Assembly (NCBI RefSeq): GCF_000787575.1
Contig: NW_012236522.1
Span: 496,001-560,000 of the forward strand
Length of the DNA: 64,000 nucleotides
From: Acytostelium subglobosum LB1
Lineage: Eukaryota; Evosea; Eumycetozoa; Acytosteliales; Acytosteliaceae
Direction of reading: 5' to 3'
Shown: positions 1-10,973 of the stretch, one piece after another
Position numbering within the stretch: the stretch's first letter is position 1
How the letters are laid out: each line of letters opens with the position of its first letter
Translations under genes and position numbers: made by a program
Notes under the pieces: generated by a model
The model's database searches: none
Told to the model about the DNA's origin: nothing
What the model saw: the letters and a program-made list of their open reading frames with translations, nothing else

Positions 1-1850
1 GCCACCTCGCCAGCCTTCATCCGCAAGGACGAGAATGGCTCCACACTGTGCATCCCCACCGCCTTCTGTTCGTGGACCGGTGAGGCTCTCGACCAAAAGA
101 CACCACTTCTCCGTTCCATGGAGCGTGTCTCTGAGGAGTCCGTCAAGGTTCTCTCCGCAATCTTCAAGGAGAACTACAAGACTGTCTACCCAACCTTGGG
201 TATTGAGCAAGTATGTTGACAATGAGCGAGCGAGTGTGATGTGTGAGCGGAACTATTCCACCCACCCCACCCGACACACAGACAACAGGATCAATCAGAT
301 GACTAACAAACACTCAATCAATCAACCAACTAATGTAGGAGTTCTTCTTGATCGACAGACAATTCTACCTCGCCAGACCAGATTTGATTCAATGTGGCAG
401 AACCTTGTTGGGAGCTAAGCCACCAAAGGGACAGGAGCTCGAGGACCATTACTTTGGTACTATGAACTCTAGAATCGTCGCCTGTATCCAGGACGTCGAG
501 TGGCAGATGTGGAGACTTGGTATGCCATTGAAGACCCGTCACAATGAGGTCGCTCCAGGCCAGTACGAGGTTGCCCCAATCTTTGAGCGCGCCAACGTCG
601 CCAGTGACCACAACATGGTGTTGATGGACGTGCTCAAGGCCACCGCCATCCGCCACGGACTCGTCTGTCTGTTGCACGAGAAGCCATTCGAGGGTGTCAA
701 CGGAAGCGGCAAGCACAACAACTACTCGCTCGCCACCAACACTGGCTCCAACTTGCTCGACCCAGGTACGACCCCAGCCCAGAACGCCCGTTTCATTTGC
801 TTCTTGACCGCCATCATCCGCGCCGTCGACATCCACGCCGACCTCTTGCGTGCCTCCGTCGCCAATACTGGTAACGAGCACCGTCTGGGCGCCAACGAGG
901 CCCCACCCGCCATTATCTCCATCTACCTCGGCGCCGAGCTCGACCGCGTCGTCCAGGACATCATCAACTCGACCACCAACGACGCCGCCTACGAGGGTGG
1001 CGAGAACATCAAGCTCGGTGTGGGCGCCTTCCCACCCCTGCCACGTGACTCCACCGACCGCAACCGTACCTCACCATTCGCCTTCACTGGTAACAAGTTT
1101 GAGTTCCGTGCGGTCGGCTCCAGCCAGGCCGTCGCCTTCCCATGCATCATCTTGAACACCATCGTCTCTGAGTCCCTGCGCTTCATCCGCACTGAGATCG
1201 AGCGTGAGCTGTCCAACCACAGCACACCAAACAAGGCGTTCAACCACGTCATCAAGGACATCCTGTCCAAGCACAACAGAGTCATCTTCAACGGTGACGG
1301 CTACGGCCAGGAGTGGCGCGACATTGCCGCCAAGCGCGGCCTCGCCAACCTGCCCTCCACCCCAGAGGCCCTCGCCAGCCTCAACTCGGAGAAGAACATC
1401 AAGTTGTTCGAGTCATTCCAAATCCTGTCCCAGGTTGAGTTGCAATCACGTCAGCACATCCTCTACGAGATCTACGTCAAGAACATCACCATCGAGGCCA
1501 AGTCCCTGTACGACATGGTTCAGACCATCGTGCTGCCCGCCGCCATCAAGCATCAGAGAAACGTTGCCGAGTCGCTCAACGCCGTCATGCCATTCGTCCA
1601 AAGCCAGAAGAACCTGCCACTGCCAACCCACCAGATCAACATGCTTGCCGACCTGGTCAACAACATCAACTCGCTGGTCGAGCTGAACGCCCGTCTGATG
1701 GCCGCCGTCAAGGCATCCAAGTCACACAACGAGAAGGAGCACGCCTTCTCTTTGAGCTCCAGCGTCATCCCCGTCATGAAGGATGTCCGCAAGGTTTGCG
1801 ACGGTTTGGAGTGTGTCATCGACGACACCATCTGGCCAATTCCCAAGTNA
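1..1850 (+). CDS. glnA3: Glutamine synthetase type III, 5'-truncated by the window edge
   Basis: ATP-dependent synthesis of glutamine from glutamate and ammonia; a large type III (GlnN-like) enzyme. Exons 1..210 (frame 1, continuing from outside) and 339..1850, with a GTATGT..TAG intron that keeps the frame. The visible part is about 573 residues of a family usually near 700. Recognisable blocks are [19 protein letters not shown], the [16 protein letters not shown] stretch, [20 protein letters not shown] and [17 protein letters not shown], which carry conserved metal and substrate-binding residues of GSIII. The stop codon at 1848..1850 is written TNA: TAA or TGA would end the protein there, otherwise it runs two codons to TGA 1854..1856. 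The strongly G+C-rich third positions suggest high expression. Family assignment is secure; the symbol follows the D. discoideum name for the type III enzyme. Confidence 0.93.
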
Positions 1851-1856
1851 ATCTGA

Positions 1857-2201
1857 GATCCTCTTCCTTCGTTAAGTGCATCTGCCTGCTGCACCTTTGG
1901 TTCAATGCAATGGTTCATCATCATCGTCATCAATATCATCATCGTTGCTTTATATAATACACACGCACAAACAACTACTACTACTACCAATGATGACCCC
2001 TGACCTTCCCCTCTTCCCCATACCTCACTCACTCATTACCTTATTACACAACCCTATCCACTACGCCTATCAACCTCAATGTGAGGTGGTTAGGTGTAAG
2101 TAGGTAGGGTCAACAACAACAATCAATAAAAGATCCAAAGTATGAATCTGTTGACAATAATATTACCTTACAAGTATTCTCTCTCCCGCTCACTCAAAGA
2201 C
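1857..2201. other. Intergenic, 3' flank of glutamine synthetase
   Basis: AT- and CT-rich spacer with (CAT)n and (ACT)n runs; AATAAA near 2127 is a plausible polyadenylation signal. No gene seen. Confidence 0.5.
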
Positions 2202-2412
2202 ATGGATGTTGACAACACTACCAACTTCCTACCAGAATCGTTGCAGAAAGTGAGTAGGTCAATAACTATTCACCTGACCTTCAATGAATGGACAATTATC
2301 AAGGGACGAACAGCAACGCCAATATGAACCCTCCAATGATCTCGTCGGACACATCTTTGGCGAGGTGAGCCATCTGCTACCCAACGTTCAGGCACACAGT
2401 TGGCGCCAATAG
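2202..2412 (+). CDS. Possible two-exon micro-gene, 48 aa, or 5' part of the FNIP locus
   Basis: ATG at 2202; exon 1 2202..2249, a 64-nt intron with GTGAGT donor and CAG acceptor, exon 2 2314..2412 ending in TAG. The product would be acidic and soluble, ending GEVSHLLPNVQAHSWRQ. Exon 2 is more G+C-rich than its surroundings, as real exons here are. The frame after the TAG continues open into the FNIP repeats just downstream. So the TAG may instead close a short intron (GTGAGC at 2365 to AATAG at 2412), or may be a disabling stop in one FNIP gene. I do not recognise the sequence. Confidence 0.33.
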
Positions 2413-3335
2413 TGGATTGGACTTGAAATTCCATCATCAGCCACATGGTCAGACATATCAGACCTCTCTAAACCTATACATGATGGAAATATACCCTTGA
2501 CACAGCTATCATTAATCAATTTCAATCGACCACTTCAAGTTGGAGACATACCACAATCAGAGACACATCTATCATTGACACAGTTCAATCAACCTCTTCA
2601 AGTTGGACACATACCGTCGCCAGTAGGACATCTAAAATTGGTAAAGTTTAACCAACCAATTCAGGTTGGTCATATTCCGCACTCTGTAGAGCGATTGACT
2701 TTTGGTTATGACTTCAATCAATATCTCTCAAGCGAATTCATCCCATCGGTTACATCACTGTCAATTCTTTCCCCTCATTTCTCATTCTCCAAAAGTAATT
2801 TCCATTTTCTTCCTAACTGCTAAGTTGTCTTAAAGAGCTCACAGTTGCCCATCACACCAGTCCCTCAAAATCTTGCTCTTCTGGATCTGATTCAATGTTT
2901 GGTAAACCATGACTCCCTTGTAAATATCAACCTCACAATCCGAATCAATCAAGCAAAACACCTAGACAAAATGAGTGAGGGTTTGCCAAGCTCTCTCTTG
3001 ACTTTGCTCAAGTTGATTCCGACAATAACTCTGCAATTCCTTAAAGTCGTCGTCTTCCAAGTTGTGGCAAGGTCAAGATGCCGGCCTTTAAGGACATCGT
3101 ACGGCTGTACGACGATAATACGGCTCTATTTACCGATGCTGGCGGATGCATATCATTTTTGAATTTCAATCCAGCAATTGTCACAGCTAAACTCAAGGAA
3201 AGTCTAAAAGGAAAGACGATAATCCAGATGTCTAGGCTTGGTAAGGATAAGTTACACCAATATCTTGCAACCATTGGAATATCAATGGGAAAGGAAACTA
3301 ATCTCAACATGGCAAGGTTTTATCTAAGGCACTAA
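2413..3335 (+). pseudogene. FNIP-repeat gene, apparently decayed
   Basis: FNIP repeats are LRR-like repeats greatly expanded in Dictyostelia, often in F-box-like proteins. At 2497..2823 there are four to five units of the form FNQPLQVGHIP, including FNRPLQVGDIP and FNQPIQVGHIPHSVERLTFG. After a TAA at 2821 the same frame goes on (2845 to about 3065, with a leucine-rich stretch). A different frame then carries a tail typical of these proteins (3078..3335, VRLYDDNTALFTDAGGC). There is no clear F-box-like N-terminus, the repeat number is low, and no GT/AG intron I could find joins the pieces. A dead or dying copy is the simplest reading; a poorly assembled or multi-intron gene remains possible. 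Confidence 0.6.
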
Positions 3336-3463
3336 AGCAATAAATATGAAACGAAATGCATCCACATCTCCCATCAATGTCTCGAGATCTAGACTATCTC
3401 ATCTTGGCTGTTGTGGGTGAATTCATTGTATCCTGACAGTTCCATTTCTAGGCCCTTCAAGAT

Positions 3464-5071
3464 ATGTCCAGACCTTTGAATATCTTGTGGCGCCACAATG
3501 TTGCAAATGAGTTGGAAGTTGTAACCACTTTTTCAAAAGATATCTTTGCCGACATGACCATCTTGGAGTCATTCTTTCAAACCCCTTCAAAGATACAGAT
3601 AATGAGTATTAATAATATTAGTAATAATACCTTGTATCCAAGCAGGGATATGGGCTTCATGGAGAGATACCAACTCTCCAAACAAACTGCAGATGTCTAT
3701 GGTAAACTTTGTCTACTTTGTCAGTTGACAATTCAGACTCCACTATCACCTGGCCAGACAATCAATCAAGAGTATCTAGTGGCTATACTTCAACCTGCCA
3801 TCACTGAGCTATGCCAAGAGATTCCATCAATGACATTGGTCGTCTCGGACATTGCCAGCAACAAACCAAGCTTCTCAAACATCAGCTCTTTCGACCTGTT
3901 GCAAGTGCTCAAGGTCACTCACAATGTTGACTTTGGTGATCAAGATGCTTTGCAACTACATCTTGCCAATGAGGTCAGCAGTGACTTTGACCTAAGAGAT
4001 CAGTCAGTGCCCCTATGGAACCTTCATGTACTTGTAGATGACAGGCGACCGAATGAGCTCGTTATCATCTGGTCGGTACATCATCTCATCTCAGATGGTG
4101 TCAGTACATCAATACTTTGGACTCACTTGTTGAGGTGTATCAATGATACTTCCTCATCATCAACATCATCAACATCGACATCGACTATCATTGCACCAAC
4201 AAGTGTACCACCACTTCAACCTCCATTCGATAAGAGAACACCTCATCATCCTACTATTACAGACTTGGTGCCGGTGTTGTTCAAGGAGTTATTGCTACCA
4301 TCGTTCATCAAGAGATGGACTGATACTACGTATTGGGCAGGCGAGACACATGCCGTAAGAGCACATCATCAGACTTTGGTGGAGTTGGTGCAACTTGAAG
4401 ATGATCTTGTGGAACGATTGAACGTTGCATGCAAGAAAGAGGACACGACTATACACGCTGCATTGTGTGTGGCTGCAGTAGCTTCACTTCTGGAGACACT
4501 CGGCGGTGATGCCTCAACAACTGCAATCAAGACATGTACACCAATCAGTGCGCGCAAGTACTGTGAGCCACCAGTGTCCATCGAGGAGGTGGGCAACTTT
4601 GTGGCGGCCTTTGACAAGGTGTGGCAGATGCCATTGACAAGCCTCAAAGAGAAGTTTTGGCAACAATGCAGAGAGTACAAGACTCAGCTGGCTGGCAACT
4701 CAATCAACGACGTCAAGATGGTAAACATGCTCAAGTATGTAGGCGAGAATCCTGCCAAGTGGGATGACTTTTGGTGGAGCAGGGAGCACAAGCTACCAAT
4801 GGGAAGAAGTGGAAGCATCGAGTTGAGCGACCTTGGCAAGTGGAACTTGGTCCAGAAGCAAGACGATCAATGGAAGGCACAATCTGCAGTATTTGCACAG
4901 AGCAGCAATGTATATGGCAGTGTACTGTCATTCAATTGTGTGTCGCTGAATGGTAGACTGCGTCCATCTATCACATGGCAACCTGGCGTGATATCTCAAG
5001 ACAAGGTCAAGGAGGTGTCAAAGCTGTTGTCATCAACTCTTTCCGAACTAGCCAATAAAGTGACTGAGTGA
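3464..5071 (+). CDS. Condensation-fold acyltransferase (alcohol acetyltransferase/PapA5-like), 535 aa
   Basis: Single-exon protein of the CoA-dependent acyltransferase/condensation superfamily. The catalytic motif HHLISDG (HHxxxDG) lies near residue 206, preceded by a typical strand. RDMGFMERYQLSK near residue 66 matches the arginine-rich start of alcohol O-acetyltransferase-type domains. SLNGRLRPSITWQPGVIS near the C-terminus matches the closing strand, where DFGWG usually stands. Such enzymes transfer acyl groups from CoA to alcohols or amines; the substrate cannot be told. A Ser/Thr-rich insert sits at about 227-245. The first ATG gives a 30-residue leader before homology; an internal Met near residue 47 is an alternative start. 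Confidence 0.7.
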   Translation: MSRPLNILWRHNVANELEVVTTFSKDIFADMTILESFFQTPSKIQIMSINNISNNTLYPSRDMGFMERYQLSKQTADVYGKLCLLCQLTIQTPLSPGQTINQEYLVAILQPAITELCQEIPSMTLVVSDIASNKPSFSNISSFDLLQVLKVTHNVDFGDQDALQLHLANEVSSDFDLRDQSVPLWNLHVLVDDRRPNELVIIWSVHHLISDGVSTSILWTHLLRCINDTSSSSTSSTSTSTIIAPTSVPPLQPPFDKRTPHHPTITDLVPVLFKELLLPSFIKRWTDTTYWAGETHAVRAHHQTLVELVQLEDDLVERLNVACKKEDTTIHAALCVAAVASLLETLGGDASTTAIKTCTPISARKYCEPPVSIEEVGNFVAAFDKVWQMPLTSLKEKFWQQCREYKTQLAGNSINDVKMVNMLKYVGENPAKWDDFWWSREHKLPMGRSGSIELSDLGKWNLVQKQDDQWKAQSAVFAQSSNVYGSVLSFNCVSLNGRLRPSITWQPGVISQDKVKEVSKLLSSTLSELANKVTE

Positions 5072-5110
5072 TCAGAGGGAAGCTATGTTATCGATTCCCT
5101 TTGATGAACT

Positions 5111-7548
5111 TTAATTGCCAGAACTAGGTTGATTGTTGAATCCACCCATGGTCTTCTTCAAGGACTTGTCCTTGCGATGATGGTTCTTGCTTGCGTATGC
5201 CTTGGCGCTTGGGTTCTTCTTGGATGTAAATGGCGCTGCGTTCTTGGCGAATGGTGTGTTCTTGGTGAGGGGCGCGTTCTCCTCTGATTTCTTCTCGTCC
5301 TGCTCCTCTGTGTTCAGGCTCTCTCCATCCTGTACACCAACGCCAAGGAATGCGTCAAGTGAGTCATCGTACTCATCGTCGTACATGTTCTCATAGTCGT
5401 AGTTGGTAATATATGACTTGATGCTGTTGGACATGTGAAGAGGGAGTTCCACAGATCTAATGTTTGATGGGCATATGCGTTAGACTCTTGGGTAACTGAG
5501 TGATCGGCAACTATACATAACATACCTCTTTCCCATTGCCATCTCGTATACATCACCAAGATCATTGGTCCTTGATGTTGATGTCGTTGATGTTGATGTA
5601 GTGGTGGTAGTTGATGTTGAAGTGGTTGATGTAGTTGATGTTGATTGGACTGGTGATGGTATGGTGGCGAGAGGAGGTGTTGATGGATTGGCGAATGTCT
5701 CCTTCTTGTTCTTTGATTTGAGTTGGGCGGGCAGACTGTCTTGCTCAAACAATGCGTTGATGGTCGTCTCCACATTGTCATTGAAGAACTTGAGACAACT
5801 AAAGATGAACTTATCGCCAAAGTCTGGGAAGATGTCCTGAATCTGTGTGATATTCGACAGGTCATAGACTGTTGGTTGTGGCTCAGCCTTGGAGGTTGTT
5901 GTTACAGCTGGTTGTTGTTGCTTGGCAGGCTGTGGCTTGTCCTTTGGCAAATGCTTGCCCATCATATTGACAAAGTAGGACAATCTAACACTGTCACTGT
6001 TGTGGAGGGAGTACGTCATGTCAGTCAGTCAGTCGCTCCAAAGATATGTAAGGTGGACAAACTTACATAGTGTCATCCAGACTGTAGAGACTGATGAGCT
6101 TGCTAGACAATGCTGATTTGTCTTCGTAGTCATTGAGGATTGAGCCAAAGGTGATGGTATCAAAGTATGTTCCAAACTGTTTGGATCGATGTGTCTTGTC
6201 AAAGTCCCTCTGCTCAGTCAGTCGTCCGAGGAAGTCAAGCAGACCCTTGGACACGACCGAGTAAGTCAGTCTCTGATTCTTTTGTTGTCGCTTGTTGCAC
6301 TGGGTGCAAGGCTCACTCAGACCCTGTGCAATCTGATCCATCTTGTTCGTGTAGCAGTGCTTGATGATCGTGTGAATGATGCAGATGATGTGTGACTTAA
6401 TTGGCTGCAACTGTTGTTTGAGCTGCGGTGAGGGAATCACGCATTCATAGATGGGTATAATACGCTCGTAAAAGTAGACCAGCAGGGGAATGAATGATTC
6501 ATCCTCTTCGAATGAATGGCAGCCTGCTGGGAAGACCTTGAGGAAGCAGTTGACACTATACACAATGTCCAACAAATAACTTGATGTATCCTCAATCTTG
6601 ATCAGATCGATATTGTTCTGGGAGGGATGATCGTCAGTCACAAGTGATTGATTGAGTGATTGAATGATTGAGTGAATGACTTACGACTTGAACGATTGTC
6701 TGGTTGAGCTCTTGGAGTGAGCGAGCAATGACGGCTGGGGTCTTACTCAGGTCGTCATAGTAGTGAGGCTGAATGTCAAAGAGTCCTTGGACCATGGTGC
6801 TGATCTGCTCTTTACATCGACTGCCGTACAGAGCACAGATGTCAATCATCTTGGGCACATCAAACAGGCCACGATTGTATATGCTCTTGGCATAGTATTC
6901 GCGTCCAATATATTGTCCATTCTTCTCTTGCTGCATCGAGAGTTTGGTCAGAACAGCCATCACTCTGCGCTCGAGCATGTGCTTAGAGTCACGGAAGTCC
7001 TGGCTGCCCAACTGCTTGGCAGAGATGTTGCCGCACAGATTGATCCTGGTGTATGGCCGGCTGGCGTAGCGCAGGAAGCTCTCCAGAAAGTCCAGCAGCG
7101 AGTTGTTCAGCAGCATGTGGCTCCAGAACTGCTTGTAGGGCATCTTGAGCAGACGTGACAGGTCAGAGTTGAGATAGAGCAGCACCTCATCGGCAGAGGC
7201 GTTGTTGTCATTTGTGTTGTCCTGTGGCAAGAAGGACATGATCTGGATATGCTCCTGATTGACCCAATGCTGGTCGATGTCCTTCACGCGCTCAAGATGT
7301 CCCAGAGTGTTCTTTACTAGTGATTCACATTGTTCCAGACCAAGATTAGCCTGTTGTTTCTTTGATTCAAAGTCTCTAATCTCTGCATCCTTATCCTGTA
7401 AAGCTGAAGTAGTTGGCGATGTCGTAGTAGTGGATGTCGATGTCGTTGTTGTTGTATTCTTTGGTGATGATGTCGTTGGTTTCTTGTTTGTGTTTCTCTG
7501 TTGTTGTTGTTGTTTTCCAACTTGTGTTGTCGCGCCTCTACCACTCAT
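5111..7548 (-). CDS. ascc2: ASCC2 homologue, CUE-domain subunit of the ribosome-quality/alkylation-repair complex, 743 aa
   Basis: Exons (minus strand) 7548..6685, 6617..6067, 5996..5526, 5456..5111; all GT/AG, phases agree. ASCC2 binds K63-linked ubiquitin through a CUE domain and works with ASCC3 helicase in alkylation repair and in splitting collided ribosomes. Evidence: length close to human ASCC2 (about 757), a helical N-terminal half containing [20 protein letters not shown], and a CUE-like segment near residues 518-560 with [20 protein letters not shown] and a downstream [13 protein letters not shown] helix. The N-terminus is Gln/Asn/Thr-rich. The C-terminal Lys-rich stretch after the Asp-rich YDDEYDD is as in family members. 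The 3' end is 39 bp from that of the acyltransferase gene (convergent). Confidence 0.82.
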
Positions 7549-7785
7549 TGCTTATCAAGTCGATATCTTATATGATGTATATATGTCGTTAAATAATGTA
7601 ATATTATCTGTTTCAGGTTGTTATGTGATAGTAAGTACACAAATGAATGAATTGAAAGTTCAAGATTGATGACAATTGAGTGTGAAGTTGGACAAAACGA
7701 TGTTTGAGAAATTTACTTGAAGACAAGACTCAACTTTAGTTAAAGACAATGACAATCAGTAATACTAACTATGTAATGTTTACAA

Positions 7786-9039
7786 TCAACAATTTATTAC
7801 CTCCCTGTCTAGGTTCTGATATGAGGTGTTGGATGTAGTTGGACTTGTTCGACAAGCTGAACTGGAAACTGTTTTGAATAGTTTAGAAGTCCAACTGAAT
7901 ATTCCTGGTGTACTGTTGGAGGATGATGTGGATGTTGATGCTGAAGTCGAGTTGTTAGGAGGAGTAGTTGTATCATTCTTATTTGATGATGATGTTGTTG
8001 GTGAGTTGTTGTTGGGGTTTGTCTCGGTTGGAGATTCGATAGGGACTGGATAGATATCTTGGGTGGAAGTTGGGGAACTTGGATTCGCGAATGGATTACC
8101 AGACATGTGTATGTTGGAATGGACAGGACTTGAGGTTGATTGTGTACATGGCGAGAGTAAAGGTGTTGATAGTTTTGTTTTGTTTGATATGGATGTTGTC
8201 GATGATGATGAAGAAGATAAAGATGAAGTCGAAGATGTTGAATTTGATAACGATGTTTGAGAGTTCCTTCTCGACTTGATCTTTGGCGTGGCAAGGGATA
8301 GGAGTTGTTGAGCAAAGTAATTTAGACTGTCGTTGACTGAATCATGATGATTCAGACTCTTTGCCTTTCGATGAGTCTTCTTCTCTGGAGGTGATGTTTG
8401 TTGTACAAATTGTGATTTACTAATTGTTGGTTGAGGCGTTGCGATGGGAGGAGGTGGAGGAGGTGTTGGAGGTGATAACGAAGAAGCTCGTCTATGTGAA
8501 TAATTGATTGTTGGGTAAGTTGGAGTCGGAGGAAGTTGTACACTCAAGTCCCTGGAATGCCCCGAGCCAGTCTTTGATCTTGAACTTGAACTAGATGAAG
8601 AAGTAGTCGATCCGGAAAATGTTGGAGGTTTCTTCTTTGACTTGGAAATAGACATTGGGGATACACTCGAAGGTGTAGATGTATAAAGTCTAGTTATGAT
8701 TACTTATATTAGAGTCATTCTTGGACAAATAGTATTATTTATAACTTACTTCTTGTCGAAACTAATTAATGCAGTAGCCATTGCTGCATCATGTTTAGCT
8801 ATGTCTCTTGGGGAACAATTCTGGGCTACGCTACTTGAGGCTGGAGTATGTTGGTCATTATACTCCTCATTTTCCTCTTTGGATGGTGGATGTATTACCA
8901 CCCATAGACTATTGAAAGTCAGGAATGTTAATACTTTAACCTAGGTATACTTCAACATGTACAAGACTTACTCAAGTTGTTGGGAGAATGAACAATTTGT
9001 AGCTTTAGAATTATTATCACAAAACACATAAGCTCGCAT
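7786..9039 (-). CDS. Ser/Thr-rich hypothetical protein, 376 aa, three exons
   Basis: Exons 9039..8972, 8908..8750 and 8689..7786, joined by two GTAAGT donors with matching phases. Reading only the last exon from an internal Met (8655) would miss 87 residues. Exon 1 encodes MRAYVFCDNNSKATN; exon 2 an acidic stretch with NEEYNDQHTPASS and a short Ala-rich helix (DIAKHDAAMATALISFDKK). The rest is low-complexity Ser/Thr/Pro with basic patches (SKSKKKPP, KKTHRKAKS, KIKSRRNSQ) that look like phosphorylation or nuclear-targeting sites. A helical island NDSLNYFAQQLLSLATPKIK sits mid-protein. No family recognised. Confidence 0.68.
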
Positions 9040-9800
9040 CACAAGTTAACCTGTTGGATCACCTATTACTACTACTACTCTACATATGTATGATTGTATG
9101 TTGTTATCTGTATGATTCCTATCTCTGTCTTGTTTGGAAATAATTAACACTAGTGTTGTTGAATCAATTACTTCCACTTCCTTCTATTCCTATTCTATCC
9201 TTTGTTTTTGTATTATTATAAAGGATGAGTATTAATAATAATAATATATATATTATATGTGTGTGTGACTATTACAATAACATACAAATATGTTGTAAAG
9301 TGTATATATATATATATTATCACTATCTTGTTAACACCCCATTTCTCATTGTTCCATCTCACTATCTCTATCTCTAACCTTGATTTGGTCATGTCGTGAC
9401 ACGACTAAAGGATAATAACCCCCGCTCCACATACTGACAGACATAATGAATGAGTTTGCGATAGATGGATGTGGAGTGGTAGGTACAGAGACAACGACAA
9501 CCACTCCACAACACACACACACTTACACACATGTTCACAATGAATGAACAAACGACCGAACAACACTTGTGGTGATGTGTGTGATCACCCCACATGGCTG
9601 ATTGGATAGTAAGAGAGGAGTAGACACAAGCTGCCTGATTGATCGGATTAGGAGTTCGCGTCATGTCATTGCTCAAGCAAGACAGACCAGACCCGGTTGT
9701 GTCCAACTTTAATCATAATATAATAGGTGGCTAATGGATAACAAGGTAACGTAATGATGATGGTGCCGGGTGGTGGGTGGGTGATGGTATGGTGGTCTGT
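9040..9800. other. Intergenic between two minus-strand genes, TA-rich
   Basis: Holds (TA)n and ATT-type simple repeats around 9230-9320 and a CA/GT-rich part near 9510-9540. A 105-codon open frame on the minus strand (9389..9706) has no family features and unusual composition; I do not call it. Probably 5' flank of the Ser-rich gene and 3' flank of the RING gene. Confidence 0.5.
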
Positions 9801-10973
9801 CTACCTTAGGAAATTGATCAGTCGTCTGAAAGGTGACCAGTTGCCTTCGTCATGTTCATTTGGCTCTTGATGATTTGGTTGGTGTTGTTGCTGTTGTTGT
9901 TGTTGGTGATTGTTATGTGAACTACTATCGTGACCATGGTTTGATTGAGATGAACATATGCTATTGAGTGATTCGTTATTGTCATCGGTTGGATTCAATA
10001 TACTATATACATTTGACTGATTGTCTCCAACTTTGTGATGTTCATTCCTCTGTCTACTACTGTGATGTGTCGTCGTCGTTGTTGTTGATGTCGATGTGGA
10101 AGTGGATGATGAAGTAGACGTGCTCCTTGTTGTGGAATGTTCACTCCTAGTCTTCTTCAATGGTGATTGATTGTCATCCTCCTCCTCCTCTCTATCCTTT
10201 CTCTTGTTGTTATCTTTGGTTGTCACTTTGACCTTTGTGTTATCCTCTGCAACCTCCTCAAATTGTATAAGGTGTATATCCTTCAAACAGAACTCTGCTC
10301 TGCAACAGGCGCATCTTGAATATGACTTGGTAGTGTTGGTGGATGACACCCAATAGTGACGTATCATGCACTCCTGGCACATGGTCGGTCCACAAGCACA
10401 GGTTGCACTCTCGCATGCTACTGATTTCCTGCCGCTGGAGGCTGAAGGAGTTGTTGTGGACGTTGAACGACCACAAGCCCTCTTGATCATGATGTTGGCA
10501 GGAGCTTCAAGACAAATGGCACATGTCTTCATTGAGGGTTTTGGTACCTTCTCCACAGATGCTTTGGCCAACATCTCCAGGACACGAGCACGGAACACCT
10601 CTTCGGTGGGTGGCACAAGGTAGTCGGTCAAATTCTTGATCTGCTCACTCTGGGTCTTCATCATTGGCTCCAGCTGCTGCAGTGACTGCTGGAGGGTCTT
10701 GTTGAGCTGCACGATGGCGTCGAGCTGCTGCTGGACAACGTCGTCCTTGTCCATGCGTTGCAACTCCTTGTCCATCTCCGTCAACAGTGCGGCGGTCTTT
10801 TTGTACTTGAGCACATCACGATTGAAGCTTTCAAACCTTGATCGATAGGCTTTCATCTGCTCAACGAATGGCAAGTAATGGCCATTCTCACGTTCGGCAT
10901 TATTGCTCAAATGGCTAATAATTCTTAACAACAACTGTGGATGTGGAGACAGAATCACTTGTATTGATTCCAT
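9801..10973 (-). CDS. RING-type E3 candidate with a TMEM129-like finger, 390 aa
   Basis: Single exon. Residues about 20-135 are a helical/coiled-coil segment (KKTAALLTEMDKELQRM, QQLDAIVQLNKTLQQSLQQ). A Cys-rich finger follows: CAICLEAPANIMIKRACG, CACGPTMCQECMIRHYW, then CACCRAEFCLKDIHLI. The last block closely resembles the end of TMEM129 (CPxCRAKFCxLD), an atypical C4C4 RING E3 of ER-associated degradation. Unlike TMEM129 no membrane segment is visible, so a soluble ligase is inferred. The tail is low complexity: Lys/Glu-rich DNNKRKDREEEED, Ser/Thr tracts and a poly-Gln/His run. E2 partner and substrates unknown. Confidence 0.65.
   Translation of the reverse strand: MESIQVILSPHPQLLLRIISHLSNNAERENGHYLPFVEQMKAYRSRFESFNRDVLKYKKTAALLTEMDKELQRMDKDDVVQQQLDAIVQLNKTLQQSLQQLEPMMKTQSEQIKNLTDYLVPPTEEVFRARVLEMLAKASVEKVPKPSMKTCAICLEAPANIMIKRACGRSTSTTTPSASSGRKSVACESATCACGPTMCQECMIRHYWVSSTNTTKSYSRCACCRAEFCLKDIHLIQFEEVAEDNTKVKVTTKDNNKRKDREEEEDDNQSPLKKTRSEHSTTRSTSTSSSTSTSTSTTTTTTHHSSRQRNEHHKVGDNQSNVYSILNPTDDNNESLNSICSSQSNHGHDSSSHNNHQQQQQQQHQPNHQEPNEHDEGNWSPFRRLINFLR

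Noticed and set aside
9389-9706. 105-codon minus-strand open frame
   Set aside because: Cys/Ser-rich translation of CA/GT-repeat DNA, no exon-like composition, no family features.
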